Source: an uncultured Muribaculaceae bacterium
Lineage (GTDB): Bacteria; Bacteroidota; Bacteroidia; Bacteroidales; Muribaculaceae
Reading direction: 5' to 3'
DNA: 64,000 nucleotides
NCBI GenBank assembly: GCA_910586975.1
Contig: CAJUKX010000002.1
Coordinates: forward strand, 62,001-126,000
In this document: positions 8,965-18,618 of the stretch, piece by piece
How the letters are laid out: each line of letters starts with the position of its first letter
Position numbering within the stretch: the first letter of the stretch is position 1
The notes under the pieces: generated by a model
What the model was told of the DNA's origin: nothing
The model's input: only the letters and a program-made list of their open reading frames with translations
Database searches by the model: none
Translations under genes and position numbers: made by a program

Positions 8965-10320
8965 ATGGAAACCCAAAATATAAAGCGTCTTGTAGTACTT
9001 GGTGGCGGCGAAAGCGGCGTGGGTGCCGCAATACTTGCCAAAGACAAAGGTATGGACGTATTTCTGAGCGACTTCGGCTCAATCGCCCCCCGCTATCAGG
9101 AAATGCTGCGCCAAGAGAACATACCCTTTGAGGAAGGACAACACACCATGGAGCGCATACTCGCCGCCGACGAGGTGGTGAAAAGCCCCGGCATACCCGA
9201 CACTGCCCCTGTAATAGTGGCTCTCAAATCAAAGAACATTCCAATAATCAGCGAGATAGAATTTGCCGGCCGCTACACCGACTCCAAGATGGTGTGCATC
9301 ACCGGCTCAAACGGCAAGACCACCACTACCTCGCTCATCTACCACATACTGCGCCGCGCGGGCATAGACGCCGGCCTGGCCGGCAACATAGGCAAGAGCC
9401 TTGCGCTGCAGGTGGCCCGCGACCCGCATCCCATCTACGTGATAGAGCTGAGCAGCTTCCAGCTCGACAACATGTATTCGTTCAAGGCCAACATAGCCGT
9501 GCTGCTCAACATCACCCCCGACCACCTCGACCGCTACGAATACAAGATGCAGAACTATATCAATGCCAAGTTCCGCATCCTTCAGAACCTCACACCCCGC
9601 GATGCCTTCATCTACTGGCAGGACGACCCCGTGGTGTCGGCTCAGCTGCGCCAAATAACTACCGAGGCCGCCATCTTCCCCTTTGCCGAGCATCAGGAGG
9701 AAAACACCGCAGCATACATCGATGCCGAGGACGAGCTTATCATACGCACCCCGGCCGAATCAATGTCGATGCCCCGCGCCGATCTGGCACTGCACGGGCT
9801 GCACAACATATACAACTCCATGGCCGCCGGCATAAGCGCATGCCTGCTCAATATAAAGCGCGATGACATACGCGCCGCCCTGAGCGACTTCTCGGGCGTG
9901 GAACACCGCCTTGAACCCGTGCGCACCCTCGACGGCATTGAGTGGATCAACGACTCCAAGGCCACCAACGTCAATTCGTGCTGGTATGCCCTCGAAGCCA
10001 TGAAGCGTCCCACCGTACTCATCCTCGGCGGCAAGGACAAGGGCAATGACTACAGCGAGATACTGCCTCTGGTTAACGAAAAGGTGAAAGCCATAGTGGC
10101 CATGGGTAAGGACAACGCTAAGATTGTGGAATATTTCGGCACAAACACCACTCTGCCCGTCATTGATACCCACTCGCTCGACGAGGCCATAGCCGCATGC
10201 CGCGCCCAAGCCACCGAGGGCGACACAGTGCTGCTATCGCCCTGCTGCGCCAGCTTCGACCTCTTCAAGAGCTACGAAGACCGCGGCACACAGTTCAAAG
10301 ATAAAGTAAACGCTCTATAA
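8965..10320 (+). CDS. murD: UDP-MurNAc-L-alanine:D-glutamate ligase MurD
   Basis: 451 residues. An N-terminal Rossmann-like UDP-binding domain (LVVLGGGESGVG) is followed by the ATP loop CITGSNGKTTTTSL at about residue 115. Then come NITPDHLDRY and the C-terminal domain with EHRLEPV, NDSKATN and LILGGKDKG. It adds D-glutamate to UDP-MurNAc-L-Ala in the cytoplasm. It is translated 3 bases after the mraY stop and 14 bases before ftsW, so coupling is likely. Confidence 0.97.
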   Translation: METQNIKRLVVLGGGESGVGAAILAKDKGMDVFLSDFGSIAPRYQEMLRQENIPFEEGQHTMERILAADEVVKSPGIPDTAPVIVALKSKNIPIISEIEFAGRYTDSKMVCITGSNGKTTTTSLIYHILRRAGIDAGLAGNIGKSLALQVARDPHPIYVIELSSFQLDNMYSFKANIAVLLNITPDHLDRYEYKMQNYINAKFRILQNLTPRDAFIYWQDDPVVSAQLRQITTEAAIFPFAEHQEENTAAYIDAEDELIIRTPAESMSMPRADLALHGLHNIYNSMAAGISACLLNIKRDDIRAALSDFSGVEHRLEPVRTLDGIEWINDSKATNVNSCWYALEAMKRPTVLILGGKDKGNDYSEILPLVNEKVKAIVAMGKDNAKIVEYFGTNTTLPVIDTHSLDEAIAACRAQATEGDTVLLSPCCASFDLFKSYEDRGTQFKDKVNAL

Positions 10321-10334
10321 TATAATTTCTCTCC

Positions 10335-11654
10335 ATGAACCAATCCAACTCCTCAGCCACAATCGACCCTCAGAGTACTGTTGCCCATAAGAACCACATC
10401 GACTGGTATATATGGGGCTCGTACTTTGTGCTGATATTAGTTTCGGTTGTCGAACTTTTCAGCGCATCAAGCCAGGAGGTTAAAGTCGATGACATCTACG
10501 GTCCCATTATACGCCACGGCATGTTCCTTGCCATGGGTCTGGCCATAATGCTGCTTGTGCAACGCATTCATTTCCAAGTAATTTACTATGTGATACCGAT
10601 ATTTGTATTTGCATCCATAGTGATGATGGGAATGGTACTGGCATTCGGCGTGAGAATCAATGGCGTGCCGAGAGCCATAAACATACTGGGCATGCTGGTG
10701 CTTCCGGCCGAATTTCTCAAGCTGGCGGTGGCACTGGGCATAGCCTGGATTCTGAGCCGAAACCAGATCAAGGGGCAGCATGACGTCACCACACGCGGTG
10801 TGGTATGGAGCGCGACTTTGGTTCTGCTCAGCTCGGCTCTGCTGTTCAACCAGGGTCTTACCAACACCCTGCTGCTCATGAGCATATCCATCTGCATGAT
10901 GCTGGTGGGCGGTGTGAGCCTCAAGAAGCTGATGATTGTATTTGCCGTGTATGCCGTAATAGGCGGCATGGCATTCGGCATCAAGGCCCTGGCGGCCAAA
11001 GACACCGGTCCTACACCCGAAGACATCGAACTGGCCCGTATTAACCAGACCGAGGTGGTGTCGACCGCCGGACGCAACAACCGTTTCCACACATGGGAAG
11101 CCCGTATAAGGCGTCACTTCCGACTTAACAAAAGTACCGACGCCATCGACGACGAGAACAAGCAGGAACAGTTCAGCTACATAGCTCAGGCACGCGGCGG
11201 CCTGCACGGTGTAGGCATAGGCAACTCGCGCGAGAACGCACGCCTGCCGCTGGCCTTCTCCGACTATATATTCGCCATCATTGTAGAGGAGCTGGGTGCG
11301 CTGATAGCCATAGGCATCCTTGTGTTCTATCTCTTCCTGCTGGGCCGTGCCGGAAGACTGGCCATGCAATTCAAGAGTACATTCCCAACGCTGCTCGTCA
11401 TAGGATGCGCTCTAACAATATGCCTGCAAGCTTTGTTTCATATATGTATAGTGGTGGGATTCTTCCCCGTATCAGGTCAGCCGCTGCCCCTCATATCCAA
11501 GGGCGGCACCTCAATCATCGCCACATCGCTGGCTTTGGGTATAATGCTGTCGACATCGCGCTGGGCCGCCCGCAAGAACGACCAGGCCGCCATACAGCAG
11601 GAACTCTCATCACTCCCACAAGAAATCGCTAAAGAAAATCCATCTCAATTATGA
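10335..11654 (+). CDS. ftsW: Septal peptidoglycan polymerase FtsW
   Basis: 439 residues with about ten membrane helices, SEDS family. It polymerises lipid II at the septum in partnership with FtsI. Characteristic parts are LPAEFLKLAVALG, the large extracytoplasmic loop (about residues 220-300, polar and with EQFSYIAQARGGLHGVGIGNS), SDYIFAIIVEELG and PVSGQPLPLISKGGTS near the C-terminus. The loop between SEDS helices is longer than in E. coli. The stop overlaps the murG start by 4 bases. Confidence 0.95.
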   Translation: MNQSNSSATIDPQSTVAHKNHIDWYIWGSYFVLILVSVVELFSASSQEVKVDDIYGPIIRHGMFLAMGLAIMLLVQRIHFQVIYYVIPIFVFASIVMMGMVLAFGVRINGVPRAINILGMLVLPAEFLKLAVALGIAWILSRNQIKGQHDVTTRGVVWSATLVLLSSALLFNQGLTNTLLLMSISICMMLVGGVSLKKLMIVFAVYAVIGGMAFGIKALAAKDTGPTPEDIELARINQTEVVSTAGRNNRFHTWEARIRRHFRLNKSTDAIDDENKQEQFSYIAQARGGLHGVGIGNSRENARLPLAFSDYIFAIIVEELGALIAIGILVFYLFLLGRAGRLAMQFKSTFPTLLVIGCALTICLQALFHICIVVGFFPVSGQPLPLISKGGTSIIATSLALGIMLSTSRWAARKNDQAAIQQELSSLPQEIAKENPSQL

Positions 11655-12751
11655 CTCTCAACCGTGTTCTGATAAGCGGCGGTGGCACCGGTGGCCACAT
11701 CTTCCCCGCACTGTCGATAGCCGCAGCCATCAAGCGGCGCAATCCCGATGCCGAAATACTGTTTGTAGGCGCCTTGGGGCGTATGGAGATGGAAAAAGTA
11801 CCTGCCGCCGGCTTTGAAATCGTGGGTCTGCCCGTGGCCGGATTCGACCGCAAACGGCTTTGGCGTAATTTCGGAGTGCTGCTCAAGCTGTGGAAGAGCA
11901 TGCGCCGCGCCCGCAAGATTGTAAAGGACTTCCGTCCCGACATAGCCATTGGTGTGGGCGGATATGCCTCGGGGCCCACTCTCAAGGCCGCTCAGAAGGC
12001 CGGTGTGCCTACTCTGCTCCAGGAACAGAACTCATTTCCGGGGGTCACCAACAAGCTGCTGGCCAAGAATGCCAAGGCTATATGCGTGGCATACGAGGGC
12101 ACTGAACGCTTCTTCCCCGCCGAGTCAATCGTCCTCACCGGCAATCCCGTGCGTGAAGCCCTGCTCACCAACAAGCTCAGCCCCGCCGAAGCCAAGCAAA
12201 AGCTCGGTTTCGACCCCGCTCGGCCGTTGGTACTTGTGGTGGGCGGCAGCCTTGGCGCACGCACCATCAACGAAGCAATGGAAGCCGGACTCGACAAAAT
12301 GCTCGACGGCAACACACAGATAATGTGGCAGACCGGACGCAACGGCGAGGAGACCGGACGCCGTGCCGCCGAGGGCCGCAAGGATGTAAAAGCCACTCCG
12401 TTCATCACCGACATGGCCACGGCATACCGTGCAGCCGACCTGGTGGTGAGCCGTGCCGGCGCATGCTCCATAAGCGAATTGCAACTGCTGGGCAAGCCGT
12501 CGGTACTGGTGCCGTCGCCCAATGTGGCCGAAGACCATCAGCGCAAGAATGCACTGGCTCTGGCCGACCGCGATGCCGCCGTGATGGTGCTCGACTGCGA
12601 TGCCGTGGCTCAGCTGCCCGACACCGTAAACAAGCTCATGGCCGATGAGGCCGCGCGCAAACGCCTGTCTGAGAACATCCTTAAAATGGCTCTTGCCGAC
12701 TCTGATACGAAGATTGCTGAAATAGCTGAAAAAATCGTTACTAAAAAATGA
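11651..12751 (+). CDS. murG: Lipid II synthase MurG (GT28)
   Basis: 366 residues. It transfers GlcNAc to lipid I on the inner face of the membrane. N-terminal glycine-rich loop SGGGTGGHIFPALSIA, then IGVGGYASGP, QEQNSFPGVTNK and GNPVR. The C-terminal UDP-GlcNAc domain has VVGGSLGARTIN, SRAGACSISEL and PNVAEDHQRKNA. It overlaps ftsW by 4 bases at the start and murC by 4 bases at the end (ATGA junctions), so the three are translationally coupled. Confidence 0.97.
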   Translation: MTLNRVLISGGGTGGHIFPALSIAAAIKRRNPDAEILFVGALGRMEMEKVPAAGFEIVGLPVAGFDRKRLWRNFGVLLKLWKSMRRARKIVKDFRPDIAIGVGGYASGPTLKAAQKAGVPTLLQEQNSFPGVTNKLLAKNAKAICVAYEGTERFFPAESIVLTGNPVREALLTNKLSPAEAKQKLGFDPARPLVLVVGGSLGARTINEAMEAGLDKMLDGNTQIMWQTGRNGEETGRRAAEGRKDVKATPFITDMATAYRAADLVVSRAGACSISELQLLGKPSVLVPSPNVAEDHQRKNALALADRDAAVMVLDCDAVAQLPDTVNKLMADEAARKRLSENILKMALADSDTKIAEIAEKIVTKK

Positions 12752-14145
12752 AACGAGTATACTTCATAGGCGCCGGGGGCATAGGCATGGCCGCCCTCGA
12801 GCGTTATTTCCTTTCAAAAGGCATGAGTGTGGCCGGATACGACCGCACCGAGACTGCCCTCACCCGTGAACTCGAACACGAAGGTGTAAAGATTTCATAT
12901 ATAGACTCGACAGATACCATACCGGCCGAGTTCCGTCAGCCCGACGACGATACTCTGGTGGTATACACTCCCGCCGTACCTGCCGACAGCGCCATAATGA
13001 CACATTTTGCCTCGGGCGGTTTCAATCTTGTGAAACGCTCCAAAGCCCTGGGCCACATCACCGAAGACTCAAAAGCAATATGCTTCTCTGGCACTCACGG
13101 CAAGACAACCACCTCGTCGATGGCAGCACATATACTGCACTCTACCGGTGTGGGTTGCAACGCATTTCTGGGCGGAATACTGCTGGGCTACAACAGCAAT
13201 CTGATACTCTCGGCCACATCGCCCTACTCTGTAGTCGAAGCCGACGAATACGACCGCTCGTTCCATCAGCTGCGCCCGTACATCGCCGTGGTCACAGCCA
13301 CCGACCCCGACCACCTCGACATATACGGCACCGAGGAGGCCTACCTCGAATCCTTCGCTCACTTCACCGAGCTTATACGCGAGGACGGCGCCCTGCTGGT
13401 ACATACCGGCCTTAAGCTCGTGCCACGCCCCCCACACGGAGTCAAGACATACACATTCTCGCGCGAAGAAGGCGATTTCCACGCCCGCAACATACGCCGC
13501 GGCGACGGACGCATCACCTTTGACTTCGTATATCCCGGCGGTTCGATTGACAACATAGACCTCGGGGTACCCGTTGACATCAACATCGACAATGCCATAG
13601 CCGCCCTGGGAGCATGCTGGCTCACCGGCAGCCTTGACAGCGAGGGCGCTCGCCGCGCCATGGCATCATATCCCGGTGTTGAACGCCGATTCCAGTGCCA
13701 CCTGCGCCAACCCGGCCCGGCCGGAAAGGTTGTGATTGACGACTACGCCCACCATCCCGACGAACTCGAAAGCTCAATCAAGTCGGTACGCGCCCTGTAT
13801 CCCGGCCGCCACCTCACAGTGGCATTCCAGCCACATTTATACACCCGTACACGCGACTTCGCACCCGAGTTTGCCCGCGCACTGTCGCATGCCGACTCGG
13901 TGGTGCTGCTCGACATATATCCGGCCCGCGAAGAGCCTATACCCGGTGTAAGCTCAAAAATAATCTTCGACAACATCACCACCTCCGATAAAGTGATGAT
14001 TTCTAAAGAAGATTTTGTAAATACGCTGAAAAATCGTAACTTTGACATCCTGTTAACTGCCGGTGCCGGCGACATGAGTTTTCTCGTGCCCGAGCTGTGC
14101 CGGCTGGTAGATCCGCTCTCCACTATTTCTTACGTGAATGATTAA
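12748..14145 (+). CDS. murC: UDP-MurNAc:L-alanine ligase MurC
   Basis: 465 residues with all three Mur ligase domains: the N-terminal dinucleotide-like fold YFIGAGGIGMAALERYF, the ATP loop SGTHGKTTTSSM at about residue 115, then EADEYDRSF and TDPDHLDIY. The C-terminal domain has DDYAHHPDEL and FQPHLYTRT. It starts UDP-MurNAc-peptide assembly by adding L-alanine. It overlaps murG by 4 bases and ftsQ by 8 bases. Confidence 0.97.
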   Translation: MKRVYFIGAGGIGMAALERYFLSKGMSVAGYDRTETALTRELEHEGVKISYIDSTDTIPAEFRQPDDDTLVVYTPAVPADSAIMTHFASGGFNLVKRSKALGHITEDSKAICFSGTHGKTTTSSMAAHILHSTGVGCNAFLGGILLGYNSNLILSATSPYSVVEADEYDRSFHQLRPYIAVVTATDPDHLDIYGTEEAYLESFAHFTELIREDGALLVHTGLKLVPRPPHGVKTYTFSREEGDFHARNIRRGDGRITFDFVYPGGSIDNIDLGVPVDINIDNAIAALGACWLTGSLDSEGARRAMASYPGVERRFQCHLRQPGPAGKVVIDDYAHHPDELESSIKSVRALYPGRHLTVAFQPHLYTRTRDFAPEFARALSHADSVVLLDIYPAREEPIPGVSSKIIFDNITTSDKVMISKEDFVNTLKNRNFDILLTAGAGDMSFLVPELCRLVDPLSTISYVND

Positions 14146-15034
14146 CCGATATCCCATACTTGCCTGCGCACTCACACTTCTGCTGACAGCATACCTGATA
14201 TTTGCCCTGCCGCTCACTGCAAAGAGTGCGGCCGACGATATTTTCACAGGATGCCGCATCAGTGTGGCAGACTCTCTTAACACCCGGTTTGTGACCCGAC
14301 TGGAGGTGTCGCAGGAGTGTGGCGATATAATGCAGTGGATAACCACACGCCGACACAGCGAGCTGAGCCTGCACGAGCTTGAACAGAAGCTGCGTGCTTC
14401 AGACAAGATAGAGCACGTGAACGTGTGCATACTCAACAACGGCAAACTCGCCATCGACGTGGTGCCAATGACTCCCGTGGCTCGCATATTCGACAGCAAA
14501 GGCTCCTACTACATCAACACTCAGGGCAAACGCATCTCGGCCGACCCGCGCTACCACGTGGATGTGCCCGTGGTGGTAGGACACTTCAGCGACGAGCTGC
14601 CGGCCACGCGCCTGCTGCCCCTGCTCGACCACATAGCTGCCAGCCCCGAGCTCGACGCTCTGGTTTCGACCGTAAAGCAGGCCCACAACGGTGACATCAT
14701 CATAGTGCCGACCATAAGAGGACACGTCATAAACTTCGGCGATACCTCGCTGGTCGAAGACAAATTCACCCGCCTGAGGGAATTTTACCGCCAGGTGATG
14801 CCCGTACGCGGATGGGAAACCTACGACACCGTGGCCGTGAAGTGGCGCGGCCAAATCGTTGCTACCAAACGCGACAAATCGCTGGCTCCGACTTCGCTGG
14901 CCGCCGTCAACGAGGAATTTGACGACCTCGACGATATCGAGACCATGACAACCCCGCTCCATACCGGCGAGCAGGAACAACTCCCCGACCCCGAAACTGA
15001 ATCAACTCCGAAAAACTCCGAAAAACCAGCATAA
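14138..15034 (+). CDS. ftsQ: FtsQ/DivIB-like division protein
   Basis: 298 residues: a short cytoplasmic part, one membrane helix (about residues 6-24, ILACALTLLLTAYLIFALP), then a POTRA-like and FtsQ domain (about 70-230, with DKIEHVNVCILNNGKLAIDV). The acidic and proline-rich tail from about 260 looks disordered. Sequence similarity to E. coli FtsQ is low, but topology, length and position between murC and ftsA support the call. It scaffolds the FtsQLB complex at the septum. Confidence 0.88.
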   Translation: MINRYPILACALTLLLTAYLIFALPLTAKSAADDIFTGCRISVADSLNTRFVTRLEVSQECGDIMQWITTRRHSELSLHELEQKLRASDKIEHVNVCILNNGKLAIDVVPMTPVARIFDSKGSYYINTQGKRISADPRYHVDVPVVVGHFSDELPATRLLPLLDHIAASPELDALVSTVKQAHNGDIIIVPTIRGHVINFGDTSLVEDKFTRLREFYRQVMPVRGWETYDTVAVKWRGQIVATKRDKSLAPTSLAAVNEEFDDLDDIETMTTPLHTGEQEQLPDPETESTPKNSEKPA

Positions 15035-15042
15035 AAACAAAC

Positions 15043-16491
15043 ATGAGACCCAAATATATCGCAGCCATTGAGATTGGCTCCTCGCGCATAAAAGGAATCG
15101 TCGGCTCGGTCGACGAAACTGCCGCCATCACCGTCCTTGCCATCGAGGAACTCGACTCCGGCGAAGCAGTGCGCCACGGACGGGTACAGAACACCCGCGA
15201 AGTCGGCAACCTCGTCAATGAAATCATCCGTCGCCTGGAAAACAACCCCAAGGTGGCTCCCGGACAGATTTCGGCTGTTTTTGTGGCCAAAGGCGGTCGC
15301 TCGCTGTCGTCGGCCGTGGCCGAAGCTGCAATCAAGCTCGGTGGCGAAGCCGAAATCACGCTTCAGACCCTTGAGCGACTGCGCAAGGAGGCTCGATACA
15401 ATCTTGCCACCGACCGCGATGTGCTGGCTATCGCTCCTCGCAGATTTGTGGTGGACAATTCGGAAATGAAGAAAATAATCGGCGTTTTCGGTAACAATAT
15501 ACGCGGCGAGTTCACTATACTCACCGCCTCGCCCGAAAATCTGCGCGCCCTCGACCGTGTGAACATAGAGTCGCACTCGCAGCCCGTAGACCGCGAATAC
15601 ATAACCCGCCTGCTGGCCCAGTCGGAAATGGCCCTTACCGACAGCGACCGCGAGCTCGGATGCCTGTTCATTGACTTCGGCGCCGAGACCACAACCGCCG
15701 CCATATTCCGCTCAGGCACTCTGCAGGCCGCCCTCACCCTGCCTATGGGTTCGGCCAACATCACCCGCGACCTCATGGCCGGCCTGTCGGTGACCGCCGA
15801 CAGCGCCGAGAATATCAAACGCACCAAGGGTCGCGCGGTAGTGGAACGCCTGAACATGCAGGTGCCCGACAGCGAAACCCGCGAAATAGTGAACTACGTG
15901 TCGGCCCGTACAGGCGAAATCATCGCCAATATAAACAACTTCATGGAGCAGGCAGGCTTCAAGGCATCTGAACTGACCGCCGGAGCCGTAGTGGCCGGTG
16001 GAGGCGCACGCCTCAACGGCTTCCTCGAAGTGCTCGAGGCACAAACCAAGCTCAAGGCTCGCAATGCCGCCGTAGACTCATCTATCAAGATGCCCGCCGG
16101 CAGCGACAACGCTTCGGAGCATTTCGATGTTATATCTTTAGTGAAGTATGCCGCCGCTCATTCAGATAAAAGCTGTCTTACTTTCCCCGAAGTGGTGGAA
16201 ATCAAATCCGAGCCTCAGCAGCCTATGCCCCGGCAGCAGTATCAGGGTCAACCCCGCACTCAGGGCGGCCCACGCAAAGAAGCTCCAAGTCTCAACGACC
16301 CCAATCTGCTCAAGGATGACATGGACGAGGAAATTAATGACGGTCCGTCCAACATCAACGAGGACCCCGACCTCGACAGCATCAAACCGGCTGAATCGGC
16401 TCGCGAAACTCGCAAAAACCTGATTGAACGGTTCAAAAACTGGATTGCTCCTAAAGTCGACAATATCGACGATGACAGCGACGAAGAATAA
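15043..16491 (+). CDS. ftsA: Actin-like division protein FtsA
   Basis: 482 residues, longer than E. coli FtsA (420). The actin fold starts with YIAAIEIGSSRIKGIVG and contains the phosphate loop FIDFGAETTTAAIF (about residue 210) and VVAGGGARLNGF (about 323). It links FtsZ polymers to the membrane. A proline/glutamine-rich stretch (about 385-410) and an acidic linker precede a helix with amphipathic character (NLIERFKNWIAP). That helix is followed by a further acidic tail (DNIDDDSDEE), whereas in E. coli the membrane-targeting helix is terminal. ftsZ starts 35 bases downstream. Confidence 0.96.
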   Translation: MRPKYIAAIEIGSSRIKGIVGSVDETAAITVLAIEELDSGEAVRHGRVQNTREVGNLVNEIIRRLENNPKVAPGQISAVFVAKGGRSLSSAVAEAAIKLGGEAEITLQTLERLRKEARYNLATDRDVLAIAPRRFVVDNSEMKKIIGVFGNNIRGEFTILTASPENLRALDRVNIESHSQPVDREYITRLLAQSEMALTDSDRELGCLFIDFGAETTTAAIFRSGTLQAALTLPMGSANITRDLMAGLSVTADSAENIKRTKGRAVVERLNMQVPDSETREIVNYVSARTGEIIANINNFMEQAGFKASELTAGAVVAGGGARLNGFLEVLEAQTKLKARNAAVDSSIKMPAGSDNASEHFDVISLVKYAAAHSDKSCLTFPEVVEIKSEPQQPMPRQQYQGQPRTQGGPRKEAPSLNDPNLLKDDMDEEINDGPSNINEDPDLDSIKPAESARETRKNLIERFKNWIAPKVDNIDDDSDEE

Positions 16492-16526
16492 AACTCACAC
16501 CGAATCCTTATCGAATTCTTAAGATT

Positions 16527-17855
16527 ATGGCACCCGAAGATTCTCAATATCTCGACAAATATAACACACCCGCAGAGGGTGAACCCAACCGCATTATCGT
16601 TATCGGTGTGGGTGGAGGCGGCAACAATGCCGTTGACCACATGTTCAAGCAGGACGTAGACCATGTGTCGTTTGTGGTGGTGAACACCGACCGTCAGGCC
16701 CTTGAAAGCGCCGCCGTACCCAACAAGGTGCTCATCGGCCCCAGTGTGACCCGTGGCCGCGGAGCCGGCAACAAGCCCGAGCGCGCCCGCGAAGCCGCCG
16801 AGGAAAGCGCCGCCGACATCGAACGTCTCTTCACCGACGACACCGACATGGTGTTTGTTACCGCCGGTATGGGCGGTGGCACCGGCACCGGCGCCGCTCC
16901 CGTAGTGGCCCGTATTGCCAAGGAAAGAGGTCTGCTCACCATTGGTATAGTCACCATCCCCTTCGTATTCGAGGGTATGCGCAAAATACAGAAGGCCATC
17001 ACCGGCGCCGACGAGATGAAAAAGTATGTCGACGCCATGATGATTGTGAACAACGAGCGCCTGGTTGAGATTTATCCCGACTTTGAATTTGAATCGGCAT
17101 TTGCCAAGGCCGACGACATACTCTCCACAGCCGCAAGCTCGATAGCCGAAATCGTCACACGCAAGGGTTACATCAACCTTGACTTCAACGACGTCGACAC
17201 CACCCTGCGCGAAGGCGGTACGGCAATCATTGCCGTGGGCTACGGCGAAGGTGAAAACCGCGTCACCAAGGCTATACAGGATGCCCTGCACTCGCCCCTG
17301 CTGCGCCATACCGACGTGCTCACCTCCAAGCGCATTCTTTTCAACCTCTACTACTCGCGCAATGCCAACGTGAAGTTTAAGGCTTCGGAAGCCAAGGAAC
17401 TGAACGACTTCATCAACCGCGTGGAAGAAGAAGTGGACGTAATATGGGGTATCACCTACGACGAATCGCTCGGCGACAAGGTTAAGTTCACCATCCTGGC
17501 CTCGGGCTTTGACGTAACCGTTGACGAGAACAAGGAGAAAGTGATAACCGGAGGTGGCTCAGCTGCCGCCACAGGCGCTGACTCGCCCATCAACCTCGAC
17601 ATGATTTCTGAACTCTACGGTACTGAGAAAATCGAAAAAATAACCCGCGAGAAAGAAACTCAGAACTACATAATACTCTCATCCGACCAGCTCGACGACG
17701 ACTCGGCCATCGACCGCTTTGAGAAGTCGCCCACCTTCACCCGCGACAAGCGCATGGGCTCGCCGGCTCCTAAAGCCGCCGACAAGCCTGCCGCCGACAA
17801 ACCCGGTCTTGACGGTGGCAATACGTTCAACATTTCCTTCTCAGACGACGATTGA
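16527..17855 (+). CDS. ftsZ: Tubulin-like division protein FtsZ
   Basis: 442 residues. The GTPase domain has IGVGGGGNNAVDHM, the tubulin signature GMGGGTGTGAAP (about residue 113) and the T7 loop region DFNDVDTTLREGG. A variable linker (from about 330) leads to the C-terminus NTFNISFSDDD. The usual conserved C-terminal peptide that binds FtsA, close to DxPxFLR, is not recognisable. FtsZ forms the cytokinetic ring. It is the last dcw gene; sir2 follows after 51 bases with no evident terminator. Confidence 0.97.
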   Translation: MAPEDSQYLDKYNTPAEGEPNRIIVIGVGGGGNNAVDHMFKQDVDHVSFVVVNTDRQALESAAVPNKVLIGPSVTRGRGAGNKPERAREAAEESAADIERLFTDDTDMVFVTAGMGGGTGTGAAPVVARIAKERGLLTIGIVTIPFVFEGMRKIQKAITGADEMKKYVDAMMIVNNERLVEIYPDFEFESAFAKADDILSTAASSIAEIVTRKGYINLDFNDVDTTLREGGTAIIAVGYGEGENRVTKAIQDALHSPLLRHTDVLTSKRILFNLYYSRNANVKFKASEAKELNDFINRVEEEVDVIWGITYDESLGDKVKFTILASGFDVTVDENKEKVITGGGSAAATGADSPINLDMISELYGTEKIEKITREKETQNYIILSSDQLDDDSAIDRFEKSPTFTRDKRMGSPAPKAADKPAADKPGLDGGNTFNISFSDDD

Positions 17856-17906
17856 ATATTCAGAACATACGGCACTCCACAAGCGTTAATATACAAAAAC
17901 TTCTAA

Positions 17907-18599
17907 ATGAAACGGAAACTCGTAATATCCACCGGCGCCGGAATGAGCGCCGAGAGCGGCATATCGACATTCAGAGACGCCGGCGGCCTGTGGGAAAACT
18001 ATCCCGTGATGCAGGTGGCGAGCGCCGATGGCTTCCGTGCCAATCCTGCGCTGGTTCATGAGTTCTATAACCAACGCCGCAAGGATCTGCTCAAAGCAGC
18101 CCCTAACGCCGGTCATTACGGCCTTGTGGACCTCGAAAAAGACTTTGATGTATATGTGATAACCCAGAACGTCGACGACCTGCACGAACGCGCAGGCTCT
18201 AAAAACGTGCTGCACCTGCACGGCGAGCTGATGAAGGTTCGCGCCCTCGACAATGAGCTGAAGACCTTTACCCTCACTCCCGCAAACATAGAGACATCGC
18301 CCGATACACGCATAGAGGGACATGCCGTGCGCCCGCACATAGTATTTTTCCAGGAAGCCGTTCCCAACTTCGAGCCTGCCACCGAGCTGGCTGCCGAGGC
18401 CGATATATTTGTTATCATAGGCACCTCGCTGGCCGTTTACCCGGCGGCGGCACTGCTGCACTACGTGCGCAAGGGTGTGCCTGTGTATTACATCGACCCC
18501 AATCCCGCACAGGTGCCGGCAGATGTACATGTAATCAAGGCTCCGGCCACCCGCGGCATAGAAATACTCGCCCGCGAACTTCGCGCCCAAAATTCATAA
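17907..18599 (+). CDS. cobB: NAD-dependent protein deacylase, Sir2 family
   Basis: 230 residues. Sirtuin motifs: STGAGMSAESGISTFRD, TQNVDDLHERAG, LHGEL and IGTSLAVYPAA. Tyr54 and Arg57 in FYNQRR form the Y-x-x-R pair that in class III sirtuins (SIRT5, CobB) binds acidic acyl groups, so desuccinylase or demalonylase activity is likely besides deacetylation. The four zinc-binding cysteines of many sirtuins are not seen between the HGEL motif and the next conserved block. It is cytoplasmic and probably co-transcribed with rbfA, 19 bases downstream. Confidence 0.93.
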   Translation: MKRKLVISTGAGMSAESGISTFRDAGGLWENYPVMQVASADGFRANPALVHEFYNQRRKDLLKAAPNAGHYGLVDLEKDFDVYVITQNVDDLHERAGSKNVLHLHGELMKVRALDNELKTFTLTPANIETSPDTRIEGHAVRPHIVFFQEAVPNFEPATELAAEADIFVIIGTSLAVYPAAALLHYVRKGVPVYYIDPNPAQVPADVHVIKAPATRGIEILARELRAQNS

Positions 18600-18618
18600 A
18601 CTACATAAAATACTAATT

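Noticed and set aside
7732..8976. 414-codon open frame on the minus strand
   Set aside because: It is the exact antisense of mraY, His/Gln-rich and without domain similarity; a codon-usage shadow.
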